Shown: positions 48,401 through 59,809 of the stretch, piece by piece | Layout of the letters: the number at the start of each line of letters is the position of its first letter | Numbering within the stretch: the first letter of the stretch is position 1 | Assembly: GCA_963082875.1 (NCBI GenBank) | Contig: OY720102.1 | Coordinates: 7,688,001-7,752,000 of the forward strand | DNA: 64,000 nt | Direction: 5' to 3' | From: Corella eumyota | Lineage: Eukaryota; Chordata; Ascidiacea; Phlebobranchia; Corellidae | Made by a program: the position numbers and the translations under genes | Notes under the pieces: generated by a model | Databases searched by the model: none | Told to the model about the DNA's origin: nothing | The model's input: the letters and a program-made list of their open reading frames with translations, nothing else

Positions 48401-51284
48401 ATATACAAGTATTTGTAAAGCATAGCATTTCTATAAATACACAAAACATAAAACAACTCCCCAAAGTTTTAGATTTAAATACAAGTAATATAATAAAAAC
48501 ATGATTAATTGTCGATTTTTCTACAATAAAATTTAAAGGATAGACAAAAAGCGTGTATATAATGTCGAAAACTAACTTGTTGAGGGTTTTATGAACCGTT
48601 TACATACCAACAACGTGTAATATTCCACCGATATTTCGTTTTAATTCAGGATTGTCAAATTTTGGTAACACTTCTTCTACTTCCTTGTTTTCTTCTATGT
48701 ATTTGTTAACGGTGTGTACAGCAAGGCACTGAGATGATTTGTTCTCCAACAGTTCAAGCAGGAACAATTCACACGCAACTTGTAAAGCTTCTGTAAAGCA
48801 ATAAGTGTACAGGTAACGTGAAAATTTGAAACAAAAATTTTAATAATTCGTGCAAAACATTTTTAAGTGTAATTATGTATTTGTCAATAAATCAAGTGAT
48901 CTAATACCATATAAATTTAATTAATATTTATATATAATAAAGCTTAGTGGGCGATATATGTATGTTCAATCAATAAATAAATATAGTTGAACCGGCAGCA
49001 TGGTGTAGTGGTAAGAACACTTGCTACACCACACATGAGATTGTGGGTTCAATCCCCACTGATATCATAGTGTAGCGCCCTTGAGTAAGGCGCTATAAAC
49101 TGTATAAACTCCTGCTGAGCCAGCACTTAATCAGCAAGATAATTATCAAGCAATTATAATCTATAATATCCCAAACTGCCACAGGCAACTCGAGACTGGG
49201 TCGGAGTAACTAATGCTACTCCATGTTTAAGTCGCGCATTCGACTTTCCCACATCGAGAATAAAGATATATACAAAAAAAAACGTATTTTTTTTTGTGGC
49301 TAAATTATCGCAGGCAAATATTAGTTGCAAGTTGTGAGACCATATTACAACAATTAAAATTCTGACCGGTAGAGTGGGTTATCGTCTAGTATTAACAATA
49401 CATACATTTAATATTTACCTTTAGTGTTATTCTGTTTTAAAAAATGGGAAAGACATCGATTAAGCGAAATAAAATTTGGAAAAATTCCGTAATGTGTTTT
49501 TGATTTCAGCAAGTCCAATAGAACGCTGGGATTGTAGGATAAACATTTCTCTGTTAATGTGTAGGTTGTCCAAGGTTGGAGAAAATAACAGTTATCAGTG
49601 TGTCGAAATCTAAAATTGAACTAGAATTTAGCTTGTTAAAAAGCAATGTTTGGCATAAGCAAATCAGCTTGGTGTAGTGGCCAAGAGACTTGGCTTCACT
49701 ATATGAGGTCCCCGGTTCGATCACCAACGCTCTCATGCCATAGTTTTCCTAAGTAAAGACCTATAAACGCTGAGCCAATCCTTATTCAGCAGATTGATTA
49801 TAGAGCAATTATAATATATAAAATCAAAAAACTTTAAAAAGTAACTCAAGACTAGGTCGGGGTAACTGATGTTAGTCTATTCTTAGGTCGTGAAATCAAC
49901 CATACTACATCAACCGACATACAACATACTACATCAACCGACATACAACATACTACATCGACCGACATACAACATACTACATCGACCGACATACAACATA
50001 CTCCATCAACCGACATACAACATACTACATCGACCGGCACTGTGGTGTAGTGGTAAGTAGTGGTTACTACATCGACCGGCAACGTGGTGTAGTGCTAGAC
50101 CACACATGAGGTCGTGGGTTCAATCTCCACTGATCTCATACTGTAGCGCCCTTGAGTAAGGCGCTTTAAACGGTATAAACTCCTGCTAAGCCAGCACTTA
50201 ATCAGCAGCACAATTATCCAGCAATTATAATCTATAATATCCCAAACTAACGAAGACAACTTGAGACTGGGACTGAGTAACCGATGTTACTCTATGTTTA
50301 AGTCGCGCATTCGACTTTCCCACATCGAGGATAAAGATATATACAAAAAAAAAATAAATAAAAAAAAATAAATAAAAAAAAAGTTGATCTATCAAATAGC
50401 CTTCTATATTTACATGATTTTTTTTAATTTAAATTATACACATCAATAAAGTGACAAAAAAGAAATGTTTAATTAACAAGACATTTATGTGGTAGCAAAA
50501 AATAACAAAATTTTTATTTTTTTAAAACATGCCCTTTACATACCTGCATATGCAATTAAAGCCTATACACATATTACATATACATTATTTAGTATGAAAC
50601 TATTGCTATTTATAAAAAAATGTATTCTTACTTGTGCAGATAATATAAAGACCCTCTCAGTTGCTTTTCTGTGGCGATTGCTCTTACTAATTTATCGATC
50701 ATAACTGAACTGACGGGCATGTTCCGTTCGTGACAGCGATCAAGAGATAAAGATATTTTACTTATGTCCGAAGCATTCGGGAGATCGGTTAATTGCTGTG
50801 TTTCGTTCGTAAAGTTGTAAGAGTCGGATAAAAGCGTCCTCCTTCCTGAAAAAAAACACAAATTTAAGTGTTTTAACTGTTCCTATTAAATATTTTTTAA
50901 ATTTTTTATCCTAAATTTGGGAGTAACATCAGTTACTCCGACCCAGTTTATTAAGCTGCTGATTAATTGTTAGCTCAGCGAGAGTTTCTTATTTAAGAAT
51001 GCTACAGCATGATATCAGTGGGAATCAAGCCCAGGACCTTAAGTAGTAAAGCCAAATGTTCTGACCACTACACCATGCTGCCGGTCATATGCAATTATTG
51101 TTTAAAGTGGGAAATTTTATAAACATAGTATTTATATATATGTTGAATAGCAGAAAAGTGTTATGCTTAAAAAACATTAACAGACTAACAACTAACCACA
51201 TTTCAGGATATTGATGCTTAATTCTTTATGAGCTGAGAGCAGTGACAAAGAGATTCTTTTATGGAAAAGACACATTGAAGACAT
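45489..51284 (-). CDS. MRPS27: Mitochondrial small ribosomal subunit protein MRPS27, 9 exons, 452 aa
   Basis: Exons 51197-51284, 50632-50845, 49419-49609, 48608-48790, 47860-47961, 47315-47397, 46872-46967, 46261-46518, 45489-45632. Several blocks line up with human MRPS27 as I remember it: RNMPVSSVMIDKL and YYLHKFRHTDNCYFLQPWT, KTHYGIFPNFISLN, GQSILGSLEIEHGIRSVYQE and WNDGYLLRGLEYLESIS. MRPS27 is a PPR-type helical-repeat subunit of the mitoribosome small subunit. The N-terminus (MSSMCLFHKRISLSLLSAHK) is basic and Ser/Leu-rich with no acidic residue in its first 19 positions, as expected for a mitochondrial presequence. The exact start is open: the frame continues upstream, and an AAG acceptor-like site lies 9 nt before the chosen ATG. 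The C-terminal exon is an acidic tail. Slightly longer than the 414-aa human protein. AATAAA on the minus strand at 45463-45468, about 21 nt after the stop. Introns are packed with SINEs. Confidence 0.88.
45832..45925 (-). mobile_element. Composite SINE (type A) fragment
   Basis: Short reverse piece (GCATTACTCAAAAGCACTAC, CGAACCCATGACCTCATGG) facing a forward copy just downstream. Confidence 0.6.
45930..46168 (+). mobile_element. Composite SINE (type A), head truncated
   Basis: GTCGTGGGTTCGATCCCCAC through TTTTACATCAATAATAAATA; in the last MRPS27 intron. Confidence 0.82.
46543..46805 (-). mobile_element. Composite SINE (type A), diverged
   Basis: TTTATCTTTGATGTGGGAAG at left; head degraded. 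MRPS27 intron. Confidence 0.75.
47003..47256 (-). mobile_element. Composite SINE (type A), head truncated
   Basis: TTTTATCCCTGATGTGGAAA at left, stops at ACCTCATGGTGGTGT. MRPS27 intron. Confidence 0.8.
47461..47738 (+). mobile_element. Composite SINE (type A), diverged
   Basis: CAGCTTGGCGTGGTGGTTAA head, CTGCCCACAACGAAAAAATG tail. MRPS27 intron. Confidence 0.75.
47989..48042. repeat. Direct duplication of a 23-24-bp unit
   Basis: TACTGGTATTTAGTAAACGA followed by TAA occurs twice, about 30 bp apart, in an MRPS27 intron. Confidence 0.7.
48155..48405 (+). mobile_element. Composite SINE (type A)
   Basis: GGCAGCATAGTGTAGTGGTC head, TCCACATCCTGGATAAATAA tail. MRPS27 intron. Confidence 0.82.
48990..49282 (+). 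mobile_element. Composite SINE (type A), near consensus
   Basis: CCGGCAGCATGGTGTAGTGG head, CACATCGAGAATAAAGATAT tail plus A-run. MRPS27 intron. Confidence 0.88.
49663..49912 (+). mobile_element. Composite SINE (type A), diverged
   Basis: CAGCTTGGTGTAGTGGCCAA head, TCGTGAAATCAACCATACTA tail, running directly into the minisatellite. Confidence 0.78.
49906..50036. repeat. 24-bp minisatellite between two SINEs
   Basis: Five to six copies of CATACTACATC(A/G)ACCGACATACAA-type units. Each unit resembles a SINE tail (CATACTACATC) fused to the start of a SINE head (ACCGGCA). Confidence 0.85.
50036..50360 (+). mobile_element. Composite SINE (type A) with duplicated head
   Basis: Two head copies in tandem (CGGCACTGTGGTGTAGTGG and CCGGCAACGTGGTGTAGTG), then a full body and CACATCGAGGATAAAGATAT tail with an A-rich run. 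Confidence 0.83.
50895..51084 (-). mobile_element. Composite SINE (type A) with internal deletion
   Basis: ATCAGTTACTCCGACCCAG joins directly to TTATTAAGCTGCTGATTAA; right end CACTACACCATGCTGCCGG. MRPS27 intron 1. Confidence 0.8.
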
Positions 51285-52682
51285 GATTAATGGCTTTAAA
51301 AAATATTTAACTAAAACAAAAATTGTTTCGAGAATAAATACATACAACATAGCCATAATACTTTCAAATTGTAAATAACGCAAAAACCACACAGTTAACA
51401 ATAGTTTAAATGCAGAAATGATGTCATCAATCAAAGTTTTGATGCGTTTATCTGTATTATTAGTTATTGCGTTGGTGTAATAATAGAAAAATTGAATTAG
51501 ATTGCCTTGATACTTTCATCATCAGATTATTAATACATTTCATTGGAAAAAGGTTATTACGTAGACACAATACGTATACGTAACTATAAAATAACCACTA
51601 TAAATGAAAATTACGTCTTGACAATTCTAAAGTGTAAATTTGAGGAAAGTCCCAGTTAATAAATGTGGGACTTTCCTGCATCCCTTCTAAAACATGTGCG
51701 TGCTTTCAAATTAGAAAGAGAATGGAGAAACGTCACATCGTAAAAAATCTGAACGTTGTCAAAGTAAAAAGTTAAATCAAACTCCTGAGCATCACTCCCG
51801 TTTTACAGTATATATCTAAATAAATTTCTTATTAAACTTTAAATAAACTGTGCTTAAGAATTAATAAAAAAGTTGTTTTAGCATAATACCTATATTAATA
51901 GTTTAATTTAATAACTAAATTCTATAAAATACTAAAAAAGAATTATTTTGGCAACATTGCTTCTGTGTTTTATATTTCTCGATCTTGACATGACGTCATT
52001 CAACAGAAAAAACTAACAGGTCAGTTTAGTGGGAATTTTTCTCGGCTATTTGCTCTAGTAAAGTTGTAAACCTGTTCTATTTTCGGTTTTTACGTAATAA
52101 ATTTGCCAGTTTTATAGTAGATTCCCCATAACACTGTCTAGCTCTATACCAAGTAATCGTGTTATTAATTAAGGTACCTTACACCTTAAAATAGTCCGAA
52201 AAAATCAGGGTCAGTCTGCCGTTTGCCGCAAACGGTAAGGATATCTAATTTAGTAATTATTTAACTAGTTTCTAACTTTATAACTAAGTTTAAGTTGTTG
52301 AATTAAATCGTTTTTCTTTAATAAATGAAGACTAAAGTAAATTTGTTAAGCTAGCCAACACAAATAAACCAGTATTTATTAAAAAAAAATTAGCATTATG
52401 GTATTTATTTCGGAGCTCTATTAGCGTCGTCCGCCAAGTTTATAAAATGCGGAATTGCGGAATTTTTATAACCCTATCATAATCTTTTTTTTTTCTTCCG
52501 TCTTTTCCGCATTCATTCTAGTACGGCGCTAATAGAGATCCTTTATTTCTAATTGTTATACTTTAGTTCAAAAATCTTTAAATTTTGGCTTAGTTTTTCG
52601 GCTCAATTTTTCTGGATGCCAAATGACTGCGAAAAAAACCTTCTAGACAAGTTTTTACCAAATCAACTTCTAAACAAAGAAA
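51285..52682. promoter_or_regulatory. Divergent intergenic region between MRPS27 and Rel
   Basis: 1.4 kb between the starts of two divergent genes. It holds two perfect kB sites (see separate entry), a perfect TGACGTCA at 51991-51998 and otherwise AT-rich sequence. It is the presumed promoter region of both genes. Confidence 0.65.
51643..51677. promoter_or_regulatory. Inverted pair of perfect kB sites
   Basis: GGAAAGTCCC at 51644-51653 and GGGACTTTCC at 51667-51676. They form 12-bp inverted arms (51643-51654 and 51666-51677) with an 11-bp spacer. GGGACTTTCC is the classical NF-kB/Rel element. The pair lies about 1 kb upstream of the Rel start codon and 360-390 bp upstream of the MRPS27 start. 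Rel autoregulation is the natural inference; feedback of NF-kB on its own family genes is well known in other animals. Confidence 0.75.
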
Positions 52683-55600
52683 ATGATGAATTCAAGACAC
52701 CCCCCTGAAAATAACATGAGACTCGTTATCGTGGAACAACCGCAGCAGCGGGGAATGAGATTCCGATACGAATGCGAGGGAAGATCGGCCGGAAGTATCC
52801 CCGGGGAAAGTACGACGGGCGATAAAAAAACATGGCCCTCCTGTTTGGTAAGTTTCTGCCAAAAAAACAACTTTTGGGTTTAAAAATCATGTTTATATAT
52901 ATTTTTTTTGGTTTTCGATAATTTTTTTAGGAAATATACCAGTAAACTAAATATATACAGGATTGAATGGATTGAATGGATCAAATGTATATCAGATGGT
53001 TATCGAATGGACCAAATGGATCGAATGAAACAAAAATATTGCATAAATTAAACCCTAACCCCGACCCTCACCCATTCAGAATAAGCTTAATGCATGCGAC
53101 TCATTTGGTCTATTGGGTTCGTGCGATTTAATAACCACTTGATATACATTCAACCCATTTAATTTATTTGATCCATTTTTTTATTTGATATACGTTCGGG
53201 TACATTATTTTTTTCAAGCCATTCGATCCTGTATATTCTATAGGTACCGATCTTTTTATTCTCTTTGCCCGTTCTACATAACTCTCAACAAACATTTTTT
53301 TGCGACAATCTACCCATGCACCACAAACAGGTATTAACTCTATATTATATACTTTTAGATCGACAATTATCAAGGAATAGCAATAATGCGAGTGTCTCTA
53401 GTCTCCAAAGATGAAATGCCAAAACCCCACCCACACAGCTTAGTTGGACGAGATTGCAGAGATGGGACTTGCCAGATCAATGTGGACCCAAGTTGTAACA
53501 TGCTTGGAGTGTAAGTGAATTTTTCTATTGAACTTGTCTGTGGTTTATGTAATTATATAGGCTATATATTTTTTTTGCAATTTTGTTAAATATTAGATTT
53601 TATGAACTAGTTAACAGCCCGCTCTACGGTTGACATTTTAATCAGAGTAATATAGTCACAATTCCTAATACCAACATTTGCCCGTGCACCAACAGCAGTT
53701 TTATTCAATTTGTAGGCCTGTAATTGAACTTACATATATATACTGTGAACTAAGGTCTATTGTATATGGATAACTAACCATTATTAATTGGTTTAGTGAA
53801 GCAAGTGTAAATTATGGTGACTCTCATTTTATTTATAACAAACAAAAAATGTTGGTATATTTATTAAAACGTGCCTTTTTTGCAATTTTTATGCTGCTGT
53901 TGAAGAAAGTTATTGTATAGCTATAATCATCTGGCAATTTTAAGCAACCAAATTATTACAGGTTTCCAAACCTGGGAATACAGTGTGTTCGGCGCAAGGA
54001 AGTCAACCAAGCTATACGAGACAGACTGACCAAGGGCGTTAACCCTTTTAACACGATGATAGACCCAGAAGAGCAGGTTGGAGTAGACGTGGACCTAAAC
54101 ATCGTTCGTCTTTGTTTTGAGGCTTTTATCCCAGATGCAAGTGGAAACTATACAAGGAAGTTGACCCCGGTTGTTTCGAAGAAGATTTACGATAAAAGTA
54201 GGTGTTTTTTTTAAGAGTTAAATTGGGTCCTACCAACTACCAAAAGACCACCACACAGGACCACACAGAACACGTTGAATGTTTATTTGTGGATGCTGTT
54301 ATTTGATTAAAAACCAAAGGCCAAAAATAAGACACTTTTTACTAACCCCAGCCGTAACCCTCTTTTGGGAAACGCCCTGGGTTGCCCTAAAGACAAAAAA
54401 CAGTCTACGCGTCCTGTGAAGTCCTGCATGGTATTTAGTAGGACTAACTGGATTGGTATAAAAATATTAAATGTTAATCTGAGTGTGGTAAAAAGGGATA
54501 TGTTCTCTCTTTTAAAAGAAGCCAATTGGTTTTTACTATTAACATATGACACTCTATATTGCAGAAGCCACAAGTTCATCGGTGCTGAAAATTTGCCGAG
54601 TGGACAAAACACATGGAAGTTCTCTGGGCCACGACGAAGTCTTTTTGCTATGCGACAAAGTTCAAAAAGGTGAAACATTAAAATATGCAAATAATACCCG
54701 GTGTCGTTGAATCACTGTATGTGGGATTCGTTCTTTTATTACACCAAGAAAGTCAGACTTTCTCCTTTTATTGAACTATTTTCCCTAATTTACATAATGT
54801 ATGGTTGGCCATTGGAAAGTTTTCAAAACCTTTGTACGACAATGTAATACCTAAAATTTTAATTTTAATTTTTAGAAGACATCCAGGTGGTATTTTTTAA
54901 GGATAATTGGGAAGCATTGGGGGAATTTTCTCCGGCAGATGTTCACAGACAGGTAGGGGGGGGCGGGGCATCTTTAAGAAACTAAAACCATTAAATTTGA
55001 AAAACTTATATTAAAACTTGCTTACTATCAAATTTGTGTGTAGAAAACTGATGCCTTTTTCTAAAATTAATTTCTATGTGTTTAATATTGTATGCCTTAG
55101 AAGTAACTTCCTCATTTTCTTGACAATACCATAATATTCTATCTTTTAGGTTGCTATTGTGTTTAAGACACCACCTTATATAAATGAGCGAATTTCGGAT
55201 ACTGTAGCAGTCCAATTTATGTTGCGAAGGCCTTCAGACAATGAAACAAGCAAGCCATTGGTGTTCACATATCTCCCGATAAAGCATGGTGAGTTAATTA
55301 AATCAATTTTTATTGAACTTGTATGTCTAAAGGCTATTGACCAGGGTTATAAAATAATCAATTAACCAACCCAGCCATTGGCATTGAAACTCTAAAGCCT
55401 GTGTTTGCCTTTTGTCTGAATTCTTGTTTGTTTAACTTTCGTTGAGGGCATTAGTCTTTGAAAATATTGTTACATTCTATTTCTCTTCAGTCATTGCTTG
55501 GGGTAATAGCAAAATTATGTTTGTACTCTTTATAATTTTTACATCCTAATTAAACAACTTCAGTTGATAACAAAATCTAGATAAATCTGGCCATTCCATT

Positions 55601-58377
55601 TAAAAATGTAACAGTCAAACCTATTCACTTACTATTTATACACATACAAATCCTATAGAAGGTATGATTTTTGTGTAACCAAACCAGGCATTTTTCTGCT
55701 ACCCTGACACCACCTTTTTTGCTCACAGAACCTGCCTGGTTTGGCCCACACAAAATTATACTCCAGCAAAACAGTCGAGGCTATAGAAAAAGTGGTGTCA
55801 CAGAGTTAGCAGAAAGATGCAGGGTAGTTTACGCAGTTGTAGATTTTGATGGTAACGCAGTGTTATTTATATACAACTATATGTTTGGCAGCGATTTTAC
55901 TGGATAGGTGAAAAGTATGAGCTAGAAAACGATGAAAGATTAAAGTTCGATTTCGAAATTCAAAAAGAAAATTAAGCTGATTTTTCGAAGGAAGGGGAAG
56001 ACGTTATGCAGCATACCAAATATAGAAAACGTGACCCAAAATATTGAGAATGTTTTGTTATGCAAATGTAGCTATCTACTGTATGCAAAAAGCTTACATC
56101 AAATGATAGCTTTTTTATCTACTTGTTTCATATTTTTTTTTTGTTTTTTAATGCACAGACTTATCACCGATCAAAATATTTAAAACTAGTTTACTTTTAG
56201 TGTTGTAATTGTTTTAGTGAAATGTTTTTATTCATACAATTTTTAGTCGTTTCTACTAAGTTTTATAGTTGTTTGATACAAAATAATTTTAAAAATACCC
56301 ATTTTTCTTCTGTAATCGGTAGCAATATTTTATCGAAAATTTTAGTAAAATCTGTTTTTATCTATTTTAAAATCTTACTTAGACTGCGGAAAGTTTCTTT
56401 TTATTATAATATTGTTTAAATGTTTTTTTAAAGTTAAAAATAGTCCAAGAATAAGTTACTGTAAGTGAATCACGTCCAAAAATAGTTTCTAAAAATAAAT
56501 TTTCAGCGTCTATTTCTGTACCAGCAATTTTTCTGTAATCTGCCTTTTTTGTAAGTTTTATTTTAAAACTTAAGGTGTGTATTGCCTACTGCTTAGCATT
56601 ATTCAAAATATTTTTTCTATTTATCAGCGCTTACGCCTTTAGCACATCTGTTTAGCCTTTGCGTGCCTTCATCTGATAGATTTTTTGTTTTTTTTTACAA
56701 TGTGTGTGTTTTTAGATCAAAACTGTTACGGAATCATGATTAATTTTAATAAATAACTTGTTGCATTTTGCATGGTCAATGTAATTTATGGATGTCTTTC
56801 TTTTTACGAGACACTAAATTTGTTTTACTTTATGTTAAGTCGTGTCTCACAAACAATTCTTGGAATTGAGTAAGCAATTAATGAAAATTAATTTTTAACC
56901 AATTTTCTGAATTCAGATTTTGCATTTGCAAAACAAGTCCTCTGCAATATCCTATTAAACTACTTTTTTTTACCAACATTAGTCTGCAAGATTGGCACTG
57001 ACTGCACAAATAAAACATCAACTGTATAAAGTTTTTTTAAATATTAAATTTTAAACTAATCATTTAGAAATCTCGCCCTATCCATATCACAAACTTATGC
57101 CATTTCGTGTCGGAAAGGGTCCGAAGAGCAAAACTAGCCTAAAAAAAGTTATCACAGACAGGCTCAATCATCAAGGAAAATTTCGCACTCGTAAGAATAA
57201 CATTTATTTTAATTTAACTTGAGTTAAAAATAGTTGCATGTCCACAGGAATAATCCTAAATATTTCTTAAGTGGATCAAGCCTATATGTTAGAACTGTTA
57301 ATTTTTAAATAGCTCTATTTAAACTTAAAGTACACTTAATAACATAGCAGCTAAGTTTAAATATGTCATTTAATTTATAATTTTTTATATATTGCAGCAT
57401 CGCGCACACACATGCCAGAATTTCATAATTATCGGCAAATGCCAGGACCTTCGAGAATGACCCCCAAAACTGGGTTAATGAACAATATTATCGGCCCGCA
57501 TTCGAGCACAGTTAGTATGACAAGGCGTGACATGGGGCTTCAAGGTCCCCCGGCTTCGGTCATGCCCCCGCCTGCCCAGATGTTTAAACAGGAACCAACA
57601 GATCACCAACAGAATTTTGCTGAACCTTGGAATTTGGAAAGAGCCGAGCCATTCCCAAGTAGCGACCAGACCATCAAGTCACTGTTTGAGGGCAAGAGTC
57701 ACATGGATGTTTTGAACCCGAATCCTATTAATCATTTGCAAGAGGTGGAGGCACTCGACTCTCTGCCGGACGAGCTGCTTAAGGAGGACAGCTTTCCGAG
57801 TTTAGGAGTAAAGATGACGGAGCAGGTGCTAAAAACTATGAATCCGATGAGCACTTCACTTAATCTGGAAGACCTTGATGAACTTCTCCAACAGAAATGC
57901 AGTATCGAAGAAGGGGCTCTTAAACAAGGTGAACCCAACAATATGAGCATTACAGAAACAACAACCCAAAATGATATGTTTCCGCCACAGCGACAACCCC
58001 AAGAGGCCATGCCCCAAACTTCACAACAGATGGGTGCTCAGTTTAACCCAGCATCCCCTGCTTATGGTCCCAACCACCAAGTTATGTCGCCCCCCTACCA
58101 GCCTTTTAATAACTTTCAACACTTCCACCAAATGCCCCCTCAGTCCCCCATGACCCCACCACAGCAGCAAGCCCAGGTGTTTTCCCCAATTCAGCCCCAG
58201 ACCTCCTTTCGTCCACTTACTCGATTCACAACAAATAACAACAACAACCACCAAGGATCTCCTGGGGGCTTTTTCGAGGGGCACGGGGATCAAAACCTGA
58301 TATTAAATAATGCCCAGTTCGCCACCCAAAACAACAGCGATGAGCTTTCGAAATTTATTGAAAGTATCAACAAATGA
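52683..58377 (+). CDS. REL: Rel/NF-kB family transcription factor, 8 exons, 658 aa
   Basis: Exons 52683-52847, 53359-53510, 53962-54197, 54565-54669, 54876-54952, 55150-55288, 57068-57190, 57398-58377. The Rel homology DNA-binding module opens with the signature [16 protein letters not shown] (residues 26-41) and continues with [11 protein letters not shown] and [14 protein letters not shown]. The IPT dimerisation domain follows (about 185-292: [57 protein letters not shown]). There are no ankyrin repeats, so it is of Rel rather than p100/p105 type. The last exon encodes a Pro/Gln/Asn/Met-rich C-terminal region with an acidic-hydrophobic patch ([13 protein letters not shown]) fit for a transactivation domain. 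Where vertebrate Rel proteins have a KRKR-type nuclear signal, this one has [17 protein letters not shown] at 58623-58628, about 250 nt after the stop. A MITE-like inverted-repeat element sits in intron 1 and a hairpin repeat in the 1.8-kb intron 6. Confidence 0.92.
52957..53232. mobile_element. MITE-like inverted-repeat element in Rel intron 1
   Basis: The ends are inverted copies of ACAGGAT(T/C)GAATGG, flanked by TATAT on the left and ATATT on the right. Similarity between the arms continues inward with ATGTATATCA, TGGTTAT and ACCAAATG blocks seen on both arms in opposite orientation. About 276 bp, non-coding, hence a nonautonomous terminal-inverted-repeat DNA element or a hairpin repeat. 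Family not assigned. Confidence 0.6.
55681..55830. repeat. Complex inverted repeat in Rel intron 6
   Basis: AAACCAGGCA (55681-55690) pairs exactly with TGCCTGGTTT (55733-55742). A longer imperfect arm pair lies at 55688-55719 and 55797-55830 (TTTCTGCTA and GACACCAC blocks inverted). Could be a small MITE remnant or a structured intronic RNA. A 78-aa plus-strand frame overlaps it (55671-55907) but looks non-coding. Confidence 0.5.
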
Positions 58378-59809
58378 AAATGACAATTTTTAAACCGATC
58401 GGGAATTTTATTGTTTAGCGAAAAAAGCATGCAGGCTTTTAAATCGTTACTAATCACAATATCTTGACTTATTTTATTTGGCGGCTTTCGACTATTACAA
58501 AAATGCACTTAACAGCTAAAATGTCTGGTTGTTTTTCAACTTTTTAAAGTTTCAATGTACCTGCAGTATGGTTTGAAATAATGGAATTTTATTTGTAGTT
58601 TTAATACCGGTATATTATAATTAATAAAAATAATCGAAGTTATTAATCAACATATGTGTTTTAGGTTTCTCTGCCGGATTTTTATTAATCTTAATTTTTT
58701 ATTGTCAACACAGTAGATATTGTTTTTAAAATACTGCACAACCGTTTCATGTTGGAAACTTTTAAATATACGTTGCAACAAAAACTTTTTTGTGGGACGT
58801 TTTGAATTAATGAAATACCTACCGCAAAAATTGTAACAATCTGTAAACAAATATTTTCATTTATATTGCGGCGACAAGTTTTTATGTCATGCCAAAAGAC
58901 AATCTTCAAACCCCGATGTTGTGTGTGTTGTGTCAAATATATAATAATGTTGCAACCCGTATTTATATCAACTTATCGCCAATAATGAAACTGGCTGGTT
59001 TGTCATCGAAATTTCTTCATATTACCAATTCGCTAGAAAAAATGGCCATTTTTTGCAGTTAATTGCTTATGGGATGTCGGTTGTTATGCATTTATTACCC
59101 AGGTCGAATTATATTGGTGTAAAATTTGGGTTGTTGTACAGCATTTATGAATTTTTAACATCTGTAAAGTGTACAAGAGGTATCAATTTTTTTTACAATG
59201 GTTTACCTACAGCTAAAAATTCTGTCGTTTTTTTAAACTAATGCTTTGAATATAATATGTGTGTACAGAATATAGACTGTAAATTTCAGTGCGGACTTAT
59301 TTATAATGTTCCAATTGTACATTGTTTTTTTTGACAGCCAAATGCAAATTTAAATTTAAATTCACAACCATCATAAACTCTTACAATTTTTCCTCCTTTT
59401 GAATACTGTTAATTATCCTAGATGTTATTGTTTTTTTTTAGTAGATATGAAATATAGAGGCTAAAACAAACCACAACTTTGTGAATAACTTAGTGCTTGT
59501 GTTCCTACAAAAAAACTGAGAAGTCTTGTTAATAATAAATTATGACCTTTTGAGCCTTTTAACAAACAGTTAGTCTATCAGAATCAAGGAATAATTTTTT
59601 TTAAATTCAAGTTTTAATAAAACAATTTAGGACATTAATTATTATATTGAAGCTTGGTGTATTATTTATATATAGGTATGTTTAACTAACAGGCCTACAA
59701 ATTAAGTGAAATTGTCATTTGTAGTCTGCAGGCAAACATTAGTTGAGTGTTGCAGCCATATTATGACACTTAAAATCCTGTAGGGTAAGCCATTGACTAC
59801 CTCATCTAT
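58378..59809. other. Rel 3' UTR and intergenic sequence
   Basis: Contains the Rel 3' UTR with AATAAA at 58623-58628. The rest is AT-rich with no recognisable gene; open frames at 58290-58936 (-) and 59053-59241 (+) are short and featureless. Confidence 0.5.

Noticed and set aside
48990-49060. Apparent tRNA genes at SINE heads
   Set aside because: The GGTTCGA-type B-box and tRNA-like head belong to the SINE and no cloverleaf-complete tRNA was found.
49852-50082. Repetitive 8-residue-unit minus-strand frame (CCMSVDVV)
   Set aside because: It is the translation of the 24-bp minisatellite; multiples of three make the frame open by default.
55671-55907. Possible extra Rel exon in intron 6
   Set aside because: The frame overlaps a hairpin repeat and lacks similarity to Rel proteins; no well-placed donor.
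59053-59241. 62-aa plus-strand frame downstream of Rel
   Set aside because: No conserved feature; follows the Rel 3' end in AT-rich sequence.
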